64,000 nucleotides of DNA, from positions 9,569,223 to 9,633,222 of the forward strand of contig NC_041012.1 in assembly GCF_004193775.1 (NCBI RefSeq), written 5' to 3'. Source of the DNA: Glycine soja. Lineage: Eukaryota; Streptophyta; Magnoliopsida; Fabales; Fabaceae. The notes under the pieces are model-generated. The model had not been told where the DNA came from. It saw nothing but the letters and a program-made list of their open reading frames with translations, and did no database searches. Numbering within the stretch: position 1 is the stretch's first letter; every line of letters begins with the position of its first letter. The position numbers were made by a program, and so were the translations under genes. Below are positions 1 through 12,575 of this stretch, in pieces.

Positions 1-26
1 TGGAAAGAGAAAAGAATCAAAATTCA

Positions 27-3000
27 ATGGCTAACCCTTCTGGGAATCACGAAGAAGAGCAGACAACCCATGTTGCGTCGTCGTTTAACGGGAATTTGGC
101 ACCCGACACTTCGCCCACCGCGCTCGCCATGAAGCACAACCCCGGCATAGCCCTCGATTGGACTCTCCAAGAACAAACTATTCTCGAAGAAGGACTCTCT
201 CTGTATGCCTTGTTTCTTATTAATTGTTGCTCTTTTTTTTTTTTAATCGGCAAATATTAGTTTTGTTAACACATAGGATTGAACCTACGATATTTCCCCT
301 CGTCACTTCTCTCTTAATCATCCAACCCACCTTATATCTCCTAAATTTTGCTTTTTTGTTTCAGCCTTTTGTTCAGTGTGGGAGTAAATGCATTTTTTTA
401 TTTATTATTATAGGCAAATGTTAGCAGAGGGATGGAACCCGCGACCTTTCCTCTCTCTCCTTCTCCCTTAACTATCCAACCCATCTTATATCTCCACATA
501 TTTTGTTGTTTTGGATAACTCGTGTGTCAAATATTTAGTTATCTCACTTACCTGTATGGTTTTTTTTTTATTTTTATATGGGGCAAGTTTTGTTAGCAGG
601 TACCAATTGAACAGCAGGTACCAATTGAAACCGTGGAGAAAAACTATGGGTTAAACTTTAGTATGAGAGAGTTAAAGGAAACTTTGTGTGTTCAATTCCA
701 TCTAAATTTTCAGCTAGAATACACTTTTGATCTCTCATCTTGCTTGGTTTCAATTCGGTGTCGTATGTTTAGCAAATTTCATTTTGGTTCCTTAAAATCT
801 ACTACCTACTTGAACAAATTGATCTTTTCATCATTTTTTTGCATTATCATGGTTAAAATTTTGCAGATGTGTGTGACAAACACTCATATGATGTGGCATG
901 TCTCACAGTTTGTCATGTGTCACCAAATTGATCAAATTAGTGTGGTGAACTGATGGAACAGAAAGGCCAACTTGGCCTAATAAAAACACTTTTAAGGGAC
1001 TAAAGTGAAATTTGTTATACTTAGGGAATCAAATTGAAACCAAAAGTGTATTTTAGCCTATATTTTCTTGCATCGCTGTCATTCTTTTTTTTTTTACTAT
1101 TGAGGTTATTTATTGGCCTTATATTCTTTTGGTTTGGTTATTGCAGTTCGAAATCAAATATTGTCAGTTCATGTATTTAATTTGATGCGTAAGCACACAA
1201 TCTTAAATTGCATTCTGTGCCTATTTAGTGAATTCAGTGTTATGTTGTTTGCTTTTTAACACCTGTTCCTTGACTAGTAAAGTGTGTTTGATAAGTTCTA
1301 TAGCTAGTAAATTTTTTTAAGGAAAAATCCATTTCTTTTTTACTTGTAGGTTTGCGTCTGAACCTAACCTCACACGCTATGCAAAGATAGCACAAAATCT
1401 AAATAACAAGACAGTCCGTGATGTAGCACTGAGGGTCAGGTGGATGAATGTAAGCTACATACCTGTTGTTATCTTAAGTCATTTATGTGATGGTGAATGC
1501 CTTATCCTGTTCTTCAGCTTAGATAGGATTCTTGGCAAAATTTCTTGTATAGAGAAGATACTTAGTACTATTTTTATTTGATCATCTATATCAAAACGCA
1601 ACAGTTCATTAACAATAATCATCTTACCTTCCTGAAAGAAAAGGATACCTGATGAAGGTTCCACCATTAGAACGGTGCTGGACAGTTACATAGCTTTTGC
1701 CAGTGACGGATCCAGAAATTTTATGTTATGGGGGCAATATTCATACACTTAAATTTTGTGGGGGCAATACTCATATTATAAATTAGTTTTTAATATTATA
1801 TTTTAAACTACGAAGAAAACATTAAAAGTTTGTGGGGGCAATTGCCCCTAATGTGCAACAAATAGATTCATCCCTGGCTTTTGCAACCCTCTCACTCTTA
1901 ATGAAAAAGAAAACAAGATGCTTGCTATTATTACTTATGTACTATGAGATTGCTTTAGGCTTAGCTTCTGATAGGAATCGACTCAATAGTGAGAAACCTT
2001 TTAAGGTTTACACATGTAGGCCCAAGAGGGTAATAGAGTCCATTCAGAGTTAGTACTTTGTGAGTGGGAATTGAGTTAGTTAGAGGAGTGAGAAACAGAG
2101 AGTGGATTATGTTATAAGAGAAAGGGATCTGGTTGTAGGGGGTATGGAATATTTTGGAATGAAATTGGGAGTCTAGAGATTCATCTCTGACTTGGGGGAG
2201 CTTGCTCTCATTTTCTCTATCAGTGCCTTTCTGTTATTTTTCCTTCTTTTGCAGCACCAATTGATACAATACGTATCAGCTTGGTTAAAATGATGACAGT
2301 TGCTCAGAGGCAGAGCTGGTTTGTTATTGTTGGCTCATTAGAGCCATTTCTATAGTAACATACCTTTGCCTGCCCCTCTTCTTGCCCACTAATGTTAAGC
2401 AAACATTATTTACTTTCCTTTTGGGGGCATTGTTTGAACCCACATTTTATAAAGTGGCTGTTTTCCCTGAAAAATGACATGTCTGGTTTTCATTTTTCCA
2501 CAGAAAAAAGAAAATTGCAAGAGAAGGAAGGATGATTTTCCAAGGAAAAGTAAAGACAAAAAGGTATTGCTTTCATTTATTTGATTTCGTTCATTAATGT
2601 ATTAACCCAATGGGTGTTTTGTGTTTCACTATTGTGCATACCAATGTAGATATGCTTTTTAACATCTTTCACTGTCCTGTGCAAGCTAACACTATCTCTC
2701 TGTTTCTTTTTCACGGCATACTACTTTGAACTGATAATAAATCTAAAGGCAAATGGTGAGCCTTTATAATTAATGGCTGGCTCCTTTGCTATATTATTTT
2801 CTGTTATCAAACATCTACATTGAGTCATTGCCGGCACATTATGATATCATCTCTTTTTAATGTTGTCTGGTCCTTTTCTATTTAGGTGGAGAGATTATAA
2901 CTGTGAATTTTGTTCTTTCTTCATGGAATTGCATCCTGCCGGTTATTTTTCTTTTTCTTTTGGAATAAACCAAGCATCATATATTTAAGTATAACCAGGG

Positions 3001-5274
3001 CAAAGCTAGCATGTCATTTCTCTCATTTTTGCTTGTTAAATAAGGAACGATCTAGCATGTTGGCTTAAAAGAATACCAAGAAAAAAATGTGAAAAGAGGA
3101 AGCAAATGCCAAGTGCATATATATGCATTTATGCAATACTAGATTTTTTTCCCAGGTTTCTGATCCTGCAGTGAGGTCATCTCACTTTACTGCTCAACCC
3201 AATGTTTCCCCATATGCTCTTGCTATGACAATGATGGACAACGATGATGGCATCTCTCACATAGGTTGGTTCCTTTCATAGCATTAAATATTTTGTTGTT
3301 TGCTTATACAATGTATCTCTTGTAAGCCCTTTGCTTTCCTCTGGATATATCATGTATTTTCATGTCCCTTTTGAATGTTGATGCATCATGCATCTGCTTT
3401 GAACTTTGCATTGTGCTTTTTGTAGCTATTGGAGGCCCCACAGGTGAGCTCTTAGAGCAAAATGCACAGGCCTTGAATATAATCTCTACCAATCTTGCTG
3501 CTCTTCAGGTGAGTTCATTCCATTTTTAACTGATTTAACCTGATGTGCGCAAAAATAATCTCTTGATCATAAAGGCTAAAACACAATTTCTGAATCAACC
3601 TTGTTAGTTATATGTGCATCAAGTAGTTTTTTTCCTCCAATTTTTCTCTTTTCCCATTTTCCATCAATGCCCTTTTATATCCATTTTTGTCAAGGTCAAT
3701 AATAACATGCTTATTGAAGGGATTACATGATCTTCGTGTTGAGAAATTGTCTTCTTTTTTTTCTCTTCCCCTTTTTTTTAATATCTAGGTAGAGAACACT
3801 CATATGTTAGATTTTTCAAAAACCTTATTTGAGATTTTGGTTTGACCAGTGATTGTTAAAGACATGAACATAAAGTGTATTCTTGGGATCTTTTTAAATT
3901 TTATAAAGTATATGCATTCTTCAAGTATGTATATGAATAAATTCAATAATTGAAGCAATCTTTTTATGTCTATCTGAAGTCTCTTATTTAAGCAGAATTT
4001 GATTTATTGATCTTTGTGAATTAATGGAATAAAAGGGGAAGTTTAAGCATTCTATTTAACAGGCAATCATCCTCAGGGGCGGTGTATCAATTCTTATATA
4101 TATACTCACTGAATTTTTTCCCCTTTATGCTTTTGTTGTTTGGTATTATGTGCAAATTTAGTCAACAACCTGGCATCATTGTATATTAAGATGCTGAAAA
4201 ACTGAAGAAATGAGTAATATGACTACAACTGGGGTATTTTATAATGTCTCTGATATACGTAATATAGTTTAATTTTCTATAACTGGTTGTATTGTTCATA
4301 TATCTATATTATATGCATTCTTAAGCCACTCATGGTGGCTGTAATGCTGCTGACCTTTAACTTTTTCTGTTATCTTGTTTCCAGTTTCAGGGTAATGTCA
4401 ATCTTTTCAGCCAAACGAGAGACAACATCGTCAAAATTTTGAATGAGTAAGTAAGAAGCTTTTTTTGGTTGTTAAAAAATATTACTCTATTTACAAAAAG
4501 GTACGTTGGTCCAAGTGATCTATTTCCTTTTCTTTTTAGATTATTATGGGGTTTGTGAATGACTGCAAGTCCTTAATCAATATTCATTAGGAAAAGTGGA
4601 AAACTAAGGTGAAACACAACAGTTCATTAACTCTAGCGTGTGATCCAAAATTTCCGGCTTCTAACTGTCTTAAAACTCCTGGAGTTTTTTGCTTTCATGA
4701 TTTCAGCAGAGTTGGATATTTTTCAAAAACAAACTTGTTTTCTGTTGTGAAATGTTATTACCTTAAACTAATAACTGACTTAAATTGAATCCTCTTGTTT
4801 CCCCATCTTGTGCGGTGGTGGTGTTTTATGTTTATTGAATTTGTTAAGAGTCTTGTAACAAATGCTATGATGTTAAGAAAAAGCAAGTATTTATGAAAAA
4901 CACGACATATAAACATTTGGAACTTGAAAAGTTTTTTTTTTTTTGCTTAATACTTTCTATTTTTATATACTTAACTGTCCAAAGGAGCACTCTTTACCAA
5001 GGAGGTCTAGCTCAGTTGGTTAAACAAGGTGTGTGAGTGTTGTAAACCTTCTGGTACTATCTTTGATTTTTACGGATAAAAAAAAAAACACCCCTTCGCA
5101 TTTGTCTTTGTTATTTTTTTTATATTTTTGTAATTTGACTGTTTCTCTTTTTATTTTTTTGGCAGCATGAATGACATGCAAGAGGCAATGAAGCAAATGC
5201 CACCTCTTCCTTTTAAGATCAATGAAACAATATTCAACTCCATACTTTCCAAAACAAATCAACATATGCAATAA
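27..5274 (+). CDS. SANT/Myb-like DUF3755 family protein
   Basis: Seven exons join into one frame of 232 codons: 27-202, 1350-1449, 2504-2563, 3156-3264, 3426-3508, 4385-4446 and 5166-5274. All introns are GT-AG and the exon phases agree. The N-terminus is polar. Residues about 43-93 form a SANT/Myb-like module starting DWTLQEQTILEEG and ending VALRVRWMN, followed by a basic stretch (KRRKDDFPRKSKDKK) that could be a nuclear signal. The C-terminal half (PTGELLEQNAQALNIISTNL and MNDMQEAMKQMPPLPFKIN) is the part I recognise as DUF3755, a plant family of about 230-260 residues. I infer a nuclear, chromatin- or DNA-associated role; the exact function is unknown to me. The ATG is the first in the frame, and only 26 bases of leader lie in the window. 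Introns 1 and 6 carry transposon relics. The family call is firm; the function is not. Confidence 0.87.
231..345 (-). repeat. tRNA-derived SINE-like copy A, antisense in intron 1
   Basis: Read on the minus strand it has an A-box-like GGTTGGATGATTAAGAG, a B-box-like GGTTCAATCC (plus strand 287-296 region) and a terminal A-run, seen as the T-run at 231-245. It resembles the neighbouring copy at 391-505 over most of its length. The SINE family is not identified. Confidence 0.5.
391..505 (-). repeat. tRNA-derived SINE-like copy B, antisense in intron 1
   Basis: A diverged second copy of the 231-345 element. The minus strand reads GGTTGGATAGTTAAGGG (A-box-like), then GCGGGTTCCATCC (B-box-like), then an A-rich tail (the T-rich run at 391-400 on plus). 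Both copies share the plus-strand stretches GGCAAAT..TTAG and ATCCAACCCA..CTTATATCTCC. Confidence 0.5.
595..628 (+). repeat. Short tandem repeat, 18-bp period, two copies
   Basis: AGCAGGTACCAATTGA occurs at 595-610 and again at 613-628 inside intron 1 of the DUF3755 gene. It is probably a replication-slippage duplication. Confidence 0.8.
1701..1876. mobile_element. Non-autonomous hAT MITE with 8-bp target-site duplication
   Basis: A 176-bp element in intron 2 of the DUF3755 gene (between the exons at 1350-1449 and 2504-2563). It is flanked by a perfect 8-bp direct repeat GCTTTTGC (1693-1700 and 1877-1884). Its ends are imperfect inverted repeats, CAGTGACGGATCC on the left and CAGGGATGAATCT on the right (reverse complement), matching at 9 of 13 positions. 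CAGTG-type ends with an 8-bp duplication are the hAT signature. It contains no coding sequence. Internal GGGGGCAAT motifs recur several times. Confidence 0.82.
4999..5092 (+). repeat. tRNA-derived SINE-like element
   Basis: GGTCTAGCTCAGTTGGTTAA is an excellent tRNA-type A box. A decayed B-box region follows (about 5050-5070), then a run of A (5079-5089). It lies in the last intron of the DUF3755 gene, just upstream of the final exon. It cannot be a working tRNA: the acceptor, anticodon and T arms do not pair. Confidence 0.55.
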
Positions 5275-8200
5275 CGATGCTTGCTCATTCATTATGATAC
5301 CTGGGCTTGCTTCTTCCATATTTATGCTTGCATTCAAATTGACCCAGCATTAAAGAACAAAGAATGGAATAAGTTGACCACCACCCAGCTGAATTAGCCT
5401 TCATTTTTTGTAACTTTCTGGTTTCCCTGCTCTTGCTCGCTTATTAAGTTTTTAACTTAATTGGAGTATAGGAACTAGTTGTTATTATTTTGGGGACTGA
5501 TAAAAATAACTAGAACTTAGTTATTTGTAAATTTTATTCTCCATATTATATAAATGGTAGATATTGTTTCCTTGTTTCTCTGCTCACCACTTTATCTGTA
5601 TTTGGATTTTTTGGGGTCTTCTCGTGGTTCTCTTGCAGTGAATCTCTTATGCATATTGACGGTATAAATAAATGAGTTTTTCCGTTGAATATTTTTTTTT
5701 GAAGGATTTTCCATTGAATAAGTTGACCACCACCCAGTTTTTCCATTATAATTAAGTATACTTTTTATTTGTTGAAAGATCCCAAAATATATTGTTAAAA
5801 AGTTCTGTGTGGTATTTAATTTAATTGAATTATACTGAGAGTGAGCGTGTACAATTTTTTTATATTATAAAATTCAATTATGTATTGTCACATTTATGAA
5901 AATTAATATTTTCTATAATAATTATTTTAAAAGTGGTTGAGAATGAAAACATCTTTGTGCTGACGTAATGTTAAAATTAAACTTGTTTTTACCCTGGGTA
6001 GTGGGTACGTAAATTGGGAATGTGCCTTCACATATTAAATTTTCACTCGAACTCGTCATGTGAAAATTGTTATCTCTCTTCGCAAATATTCCCAACTATT
6101 AATAATGCCTCACTTTTTAATGTTTATAAAGAAAGAGAGAGCCTAATAACATGTTTTAAAACAGTTATTTTTCATAAGTTTCTCATGAGACTGACAAAAA
6201 TAAATGATTTTTTTAAATAAGGTAGATTAAATATACTTTAAAACTATCATATTGTGATATAGTTGGTAAATAATCTATGTCCCACATGTGATATATAAGA
6301 GGTTCAATCTCCATGTCCGTGTGTATGGTTTTTTTAGAGAAGTTAGTCTCTTAATTTGGAAGGATTAGATCCTGAATCCTCTCCCTAGGTTAAGAAAAAA
6401 CAATCTAAAAAGTATCTACCAAAATCATGTGCATTTGAGATTATTCCTTTAAAATAGATGACATATATTTACAATTCTTTGTCGTGTGAGGAGTGGATTA
6501 GCATTAAAACTTTAAAAGTCGAACCATCCTTCGTAGGTGAAACTTGAAAGTAATTAAGAGTGTTGAACACGATTTTTTTTCTTAAGTAAATTTGAACAAA
6601 TTGTTATTATTAGACTTAAGGAAAATCCTTTATCCGGGCTTTATAATTTGGTAAACAAATTAATGGTCTTGAGCAATAACACCATGCATTTCAAGCAAAC
6701 TGATAATAGATTTTCTGCTCTCAATTGATCATTAGTTAGTTTTCTTATTTGGCCTAGTTACTTCAAATATGCAAATATATATATATGCCATTGTGGTTTT
6801 CAATATATATGGTTCTTTTCCGCTTTTAGAGGATGGCAAAAATCTAATGTAGTTACAATATATATGGTTCCCATGTGTTTTCTGTTAAAAGAATTAAAAC
6901 TTGAGAAGTTGATGACTTATATAGGAAGTTATATGTCAATCTTCACATATATATATGCAGATGAAAGGATTTTGGGTATCCCAAGGTTGATAAATTAGTC
7001 CTTAAGAGTAGCTTTTTTGAGGTCCTAACTCCTAAGAGAGTTTTCCAGATCCTTTTTCATCTATTAGTTTATCAGGTAAAGTCATTCTAAATATGTATTT
7101 CAGTACTACTATAATTACAGGATTTTTCGTTGTAAGTTTGTGACCAACTATTTTTTTGTTAAAGACAATTTTTAAAATGGTCTCAATCATTACATGTACC
7201 ATGCAAAATTTCTAGCAAATTTGCAATGCAATACACATGAAGCATATATGTTGTCAAACCACCAACGATTTTAGTTCATATATATCTAAATACAAAATGC
7301 ATTAAATTATATTAATTAGCTTCTAATCATCAACCATGCAGCAAACATTTGTTAAACATGATATCTTTGTTGTTTGGCTTTGCAGGTTAAAGATGGTCAT
7401 CCCCAAAGGCACCACCCGTGGCCTAGCATCTATTATTGTGATTAATTATAGCATTAATTCTCCCCCAAACTGTGGCACAAGCAGTGTACCCCAATGGTTC
7501 CGTTGCAAGTAATATATATAAAGTGCTTTTGTTAGAAGATTATTATTATTATTATTATTAAATGCAGTTGTTCTGCAATGGTCAAAATTAAGATTACAAA
7601 ACCATGAACAATGCACAAGAATGGTTGTATATGAACAGACAATACATGTTATGATTGGTGAATTTAGGTTCAAATCTTCATCAGAAGAGATGCACACATT
7701 TAGCATCTGACCTGTCTATAACAAGATTGCATTCGAAAGATGATGCTTAAAGGAAACCAAAATAAAAAATAGAGAGAAGTAATTGCTTTATAATAAATAC
7801 ATTTACTTACCAAAAAGCAGTTTTGGTACTGATCAACATTTTTCACTAAATAAAATGTAGAGGATGCATTGCTGATTGTTGTACAATTTTGCATTTGAAG
7901 GTTGATAAGTTTTCTTTTCGTTTCTTTTTTAACAAAATAGTGTATGTCATGTTTAATTTTATCAAAATAGTGTAACTTTTGAATTATTTACTAAGTTAGA
8001 TCAAATTGTATTTAGAAAATACGATGTATATACAAATAAGTCATATCTGATGAGTATGACTAAATTATAAGTTTTATGCAATCGTATTTCACAAATAAGA
8101 CTTCATAATATTTTAATAATAAAGAACAAAGACCTTCATATCAAATAAGACTTTCATATTTTTATTACATAACTAAGTCTCACCAAATGCAACTTACTTT

Positions 8201-9089
8201 GACTTGGTAAATAATTTAAAACTTACAACAGAATTGGTAAAATTGAACTCAAATTGTACTAGTTTGCTTAAAAAAAAGGCATCATAAGTTATCCAATATG
8301 TGTTCAATATGTGTTCAACTTTCCAGTGTATTCTAGCTTTTAAATGATCTGACAATATTAGCACATTATTTGAAACAGATAATGCGTCAAAACCCATTAA
8401 GCCGGACAATACTATTAGAGTAGATCCATTAGATAATTTTTAAAAAATACAGAGGAGGATTTGATATCGCCAATAAGCATTATTGAAGTGTAAGTCTTTC
8501 TACCTCCTCATTCTTGTCTAAGTCTAAATTCCTAACATCCATCATATTTATTAATTTATTGACAAATGCACCAAATTGTCACATTTAGTGAAATTACTTA
8601 AAAGTTTGAATATCAAATCCATAAAGATTTTATTGGTACTTGAGTTTATGTATATTTCAATTTTTAAGGAATTGTAGATGTAAAATTTAAAGAAAATAAG
8701 GGATAAGAAAGATAAGAAGTTTAAAATAGAAGATAAAGAGAGATAAGAGATAAGATAAGAGATTTTAAGGTAAAAAATAAGAAAAATAAAAGATAAAGAT
8801 GATGATAATACGACCGTTTGAATGCTTAAAGATGAATTCACAATGCAAATATTGTGATGCTGATAATTTTTTTCTAATATAATATTACTTCAGTTTCTAT
8901 CCACATCTAGTATGATACTCTATCTTTGATTTTCTGCATGAAGAACCCAATTTATCTTTTTTTATCTTCCAAATTTCTTTGCAAAGATAGAAACAGTGAA
9001 TTACATTAAGATTAAATATGCATACAATAGGCTAAACAAATATCACTCTATTCCTAGCAATGATTTCATTTAATTTAGATGTCATTTTC
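5275..9089. other. AT-rich intergenic spacer
   Basis: 3' flank of the DUF3755 gene followed by AT-rich sequence with many stops in all frames. I see one SINE-like element (6250-6336) and an (ATT)n run near 7541-7561. Short open frames here show no conserved domain. No gene is supported. Confidence 0.6.
6250..6336 (+). repeat. tRNA-derived SINE-like element
   Basis: GATATAGTTGGTAAA resembles an A box and GAGGTTCAATCTCC, about 50 bases later, resembles a B box. The 3' part reads CATGTCCGTGTGTATGG and then a T-run. The spacing and boxes fit a tRNA-derived SINE; flanking duplications were not resolved. Confidence 0.45.
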
Positions 9090-9600
9090 TAGTTCTTAGA
9101 AATGGTCTCCCGGGTTCTCAACAATGGGATTTAGCCTCTCATTGTCTTGAGAAATTTTACATTTGAGAGGCTGATGTGAATGGAAAAAAGGATGGGATGG
9201 ATAAAAGAAGAGAATGGAAGAATGACTAAAGAATGAGAGTTTCCCTATGAGAGATGGATGTATTCAATAAAGAACTCTCAGACTCGGTGTGTTTTTGTAC
9301 TCCTTTTATAGGCTTAAGATAACTTAAAATCCATGCGACCTCGCACTGAGCGTGCACTCTTGGGCTTAACAGGAATGGTGGTGTGATCACATGTTGAGTG
9401 CGGCGGGCTTAACATTCGTGTTAAGCGCGCCTTTGGGCTTTCTCGTAGGCTTTCTTTGCGCTAAGCGTGAGCTGACCGCAAGGCGAAAGACGCGCTTGTG
9501 CACTAAGCAAACTGTCTCAATCTTTAACTTTTTTTCAAGGTTTTTTCTTCAAATTTTTGTATCAATTTTTCTCTAAAGCACTCGAAATTTTCTTCTTTTG
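9090..9600. mobile_element. Probable LTR-retrotransposon fragment
   Basis: Locally GC-richer than its surroundings, with repeated GCACTGAGCGTGCAC, TTAAGCGCGCC and GCGCTAAGCGTG motifs. That style is common in soybean LTR elements (from memory, not searched). A TATA-like CCTTTTATAGGC lies near 9302. No integrase, reverse transcriptase or clear LTR ends are visible. It ends just upstream of the membrane-protein relic that lacks its first exons. Confidence 0.4.
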
Positions 9601-11545
9601 AATCTTGCTGGTAAAAAATTACAATGATATTAAATTTCTCATTATTTTATTAGAAACAACAATTAAGTAAAGGAATTATAATCATTTTTAGCCAAAATTA
9701 ATTATCGATTAAATTAAAATTTCAATATTTTTTTTAACTTGTCTTTAAATTTGTAGTCAGTTTTCTTCACAGGAGTATATGGATATGCAATTGGGGTGCT
9801 TTGGCTTTTGTGTGGAATGGTGTGTGGATTCTTTTTGTTAACAATCAATTTTTGTTGCCAAAGTGATGGAGGAAGAAGGACCAAGAAAATTCTTCCTTGT
9901 AATTATAAGAGTTGTGATTTTTCGCCAATTCTCTGGCTATATCATTCATGATATTAATTATGTAAGTCTTGAAACCTTTTGGGTTCTCTATATGGTTGCA
10001 ACATGTGCGTGGTTGATGTACATATAATAAATTGGTTTTTAATGATATAACAAATCTTTAGTAAAATATTTTTATGCAGATATCCAATAAATCCAATAAA
10101 ATTTGACCACTTTAACTCATCCTATTCTTTAATATGAGGTGGCAATAACGTAAAAAGTAAATAGTATGCATTGATAGAATAAAGAACATTTACACCGTTA
10201 GTCAATTATAAATTCATACACTAATTATTAGTGCATAAAAATTCTTACACTGATTATATTAATGGAAAGGAAAATTATCTTTATTACATCTTAGATAATA
10301 GAGAATCATTATGAAATGGTATTTGATCTAAAATTCTGTTGCTTTTCCACAAATTAATGATGCATATATAGTTATTGTTTTTATAGGGTTGCTAGTGTGT
10401 TAGTTTATGTTGGGAGTTCAAAATTTCATTCACAAGCAAGGACTTCAGTTAATGTTATAATCAAGATAGCAGATGATGCATCAGAAATCATACACAATGT
10501 AACAAGAGCATTAGAAGACTTAGTGGAATCCGGTATTAGTGCTGAGGTTTCTGAAAATCTTAACTCCTCGGCTAAGAAAATGGATAATGTTAATAATAAT
10601 ATCGTAAAAAAAAACTAGGAAAAATAAGCGCACTGTTAACAGGGCTTTCAAAATAGTGTAAGAATTTTCGGTCTCTCATTTTCATTTTACAAAAAATGTA
10701 AATGAATGTGTAGCTACATGGAAATGATTGAATTTTTTTTAACTTCAGGTTTATAATAACCATTTTGATTATAAGCCTTAATTTAGTTGCAGTACCAATT
10801 TTGTCGTATGTCGTCTAACTGGTCAATGATAATGGTGGATAACATCTAAGGACTATGATTTCTACATTCACATCCGTGACAATTTCAAATCTGTGTATCC
10901 TGTTTAGATTTTATGTCAATGATTGAAGGAAATGTGCTACATGAAATAGGTATTATTCTCATAATATGTTGGAATTTTCTGTTGAACAGTTTTTGGAGTA
11001 CACATGTTTTGGAGGGCATTTTACATGTAGGTAAACTAAATTGCATTTGCTTGGAACTAAGATTTTCATCCATGATTTTTTGTTTTCTTCTCTCTTTTCT
11101 TAGGTTTGTTATACTGTGCTGGTTGATGACAGTGATATGCTAGCTAATCTTTGATTGTATTTCTTCTTGGAAAAGTAAAACCAAGTTCTGGCTAATTTAC
11201 TGATTGTTATATTTATTCTCAAGAATTATCAATATTCTCCTGCTAAAATGTCTAGTAGGAGTGAAGTTGGTGTTTAATTACTAAAAAACATATGTATTTC
11301 TTCATGTAGAATGATTTTTTACGACTTCAAAGAAAATCCCTATAATAAAAGCCTAATATTTATTTTTGTTGAAATTTTAGGAAATCCTTATAAAATATTA
11401 ATAATCATGAAGAACACATGTTAGATTATCAGGAAGAGTTTTAGGAATACCTGAACCTATAATGATTGATCAAACAAATGCAGCGAAACTAAAATTCTTA
11501 TGATGTATTACGAAATGTCTATGTGTTTTTCTTAATAATTGATCT

Positions 11546-11591
11546 ATGTGATTTATCAGGAAGAACACATATGATTCCTGATAAATCACAT
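11546..11591. repeat. 17-bp perfect inverted repeat (hairpin)
   Basis: ATGTGATTTATCAGGAA (11546-11562) pairs perfectly with 11575-11591, leaving a 12-base loop. It is embedded in a patch (11400-11700) where pieces such as TGATCTATGTG and TGTGTTTTTCTTA recur in direct orientation. This looks like local rearrangement inside the relic gene. Confidence 0.7.
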
Positions 11592-12447
11592 GTGTTCTTC
11601 AAACTATCCTTATGATTGATCCTAAGAGTTTTAAGGGATCCTAATAATTGATCTATGTGTTTTTCTTAGGATGTGTTACGAAATGATGTAAAAACAACGA
11701 ATAACCGAATATTTAATTGTCTAACGGATTTACTTAATTTAATTACATAAAATAAAATTTACTAATAATAAATAGTTAACATAATTGTCTTATAATATTA
11801 GTTCACATTAATTATTAAAATAAAAAATTCTAACAATCATCCCTTGGGATGAGTTGCGCTCAGCAAAATCAATTCTCCATGAAGTTAGTGCAGGGATCTC
11901 CATCTTCGTCAATGAGGTAGCCTTTGCATAGACTCAAACACTCTTTAACATACTCCTTCTACGCATATTTTATTATCGTTAGAATTTATTGAAAACTATA
12001 AAATTAGAAGCCCCACAAAAATTTAATGATTTCTAACAATTTTCAGCTAAACGTAAAGAATGTATATATCAAAAGATAAATTTATTAGGTGATCATGGAC
12101 TACCATGATCCTGCTAATCTTTGCATGACATATAAGTGATATTATTGGCAGAAAAGCATACAATGTTATTAACTTATTATTCTTTTGTTAATTATCTTTA
12201 GGTGAATTCAAACTTGGGGTCTTTGTTTCCAAATCATGTTTATCTGTGCAACCCTTCATATCAGCCTGAGTTTTGCCCACTAAATAGTATTCAAATAGGG
12301 GATATCCCCATGGTATGCCACAAATAGGGTTACTACTATTACTAACTCTTCCATAATCTTGCTTTACCGTTATTATACTGGTGTAGTCTATGTTTACTAT
12401 TACTAACACTATGACTTGCCTAATCTTGCTTTATAGGTATTGAAGCC

Positions 12448-12575
12448 ATATACCTGTTTTGATGATAGTGATGAAAAATGTGGCAGTGATGATCTCATGA
12501 ATGGAGGTGAATATAAGGTAGTTGAGGCTTACTCAAGTTCCATATACCTGTTATGATGATAGTGATGGAAAACTT
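12448..12575 (+). repeat. Local duplication inside the membrane-protein relic
   Basis: CCATATACCTGTTTTGATGA near 12448 recurs about 92 bases later as CCATATACCTGTTATGATGA near 12540. The match continues as TAGTGATGRAAAA. The second copy interrupts the frame where the family continues its coding sequence, so the duplication probably helped to break the gene. Confidence 0.6.

Noticed and set aside
4999..5070. Candidate tRNA gene
   Set aside because: The A box is good but the acceptor stem and T arm do not pair and the B box is degraded. It is better explained as a tRNA-derived SINE.
10913..11143. Separate small gene of 76 codons
   Set aside because: Part of it (FVILCWLMT) resembles a helix of the surrounding membrane-protein relic. 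It is better read as decayed exon and intron sequence than as a gene of its own.
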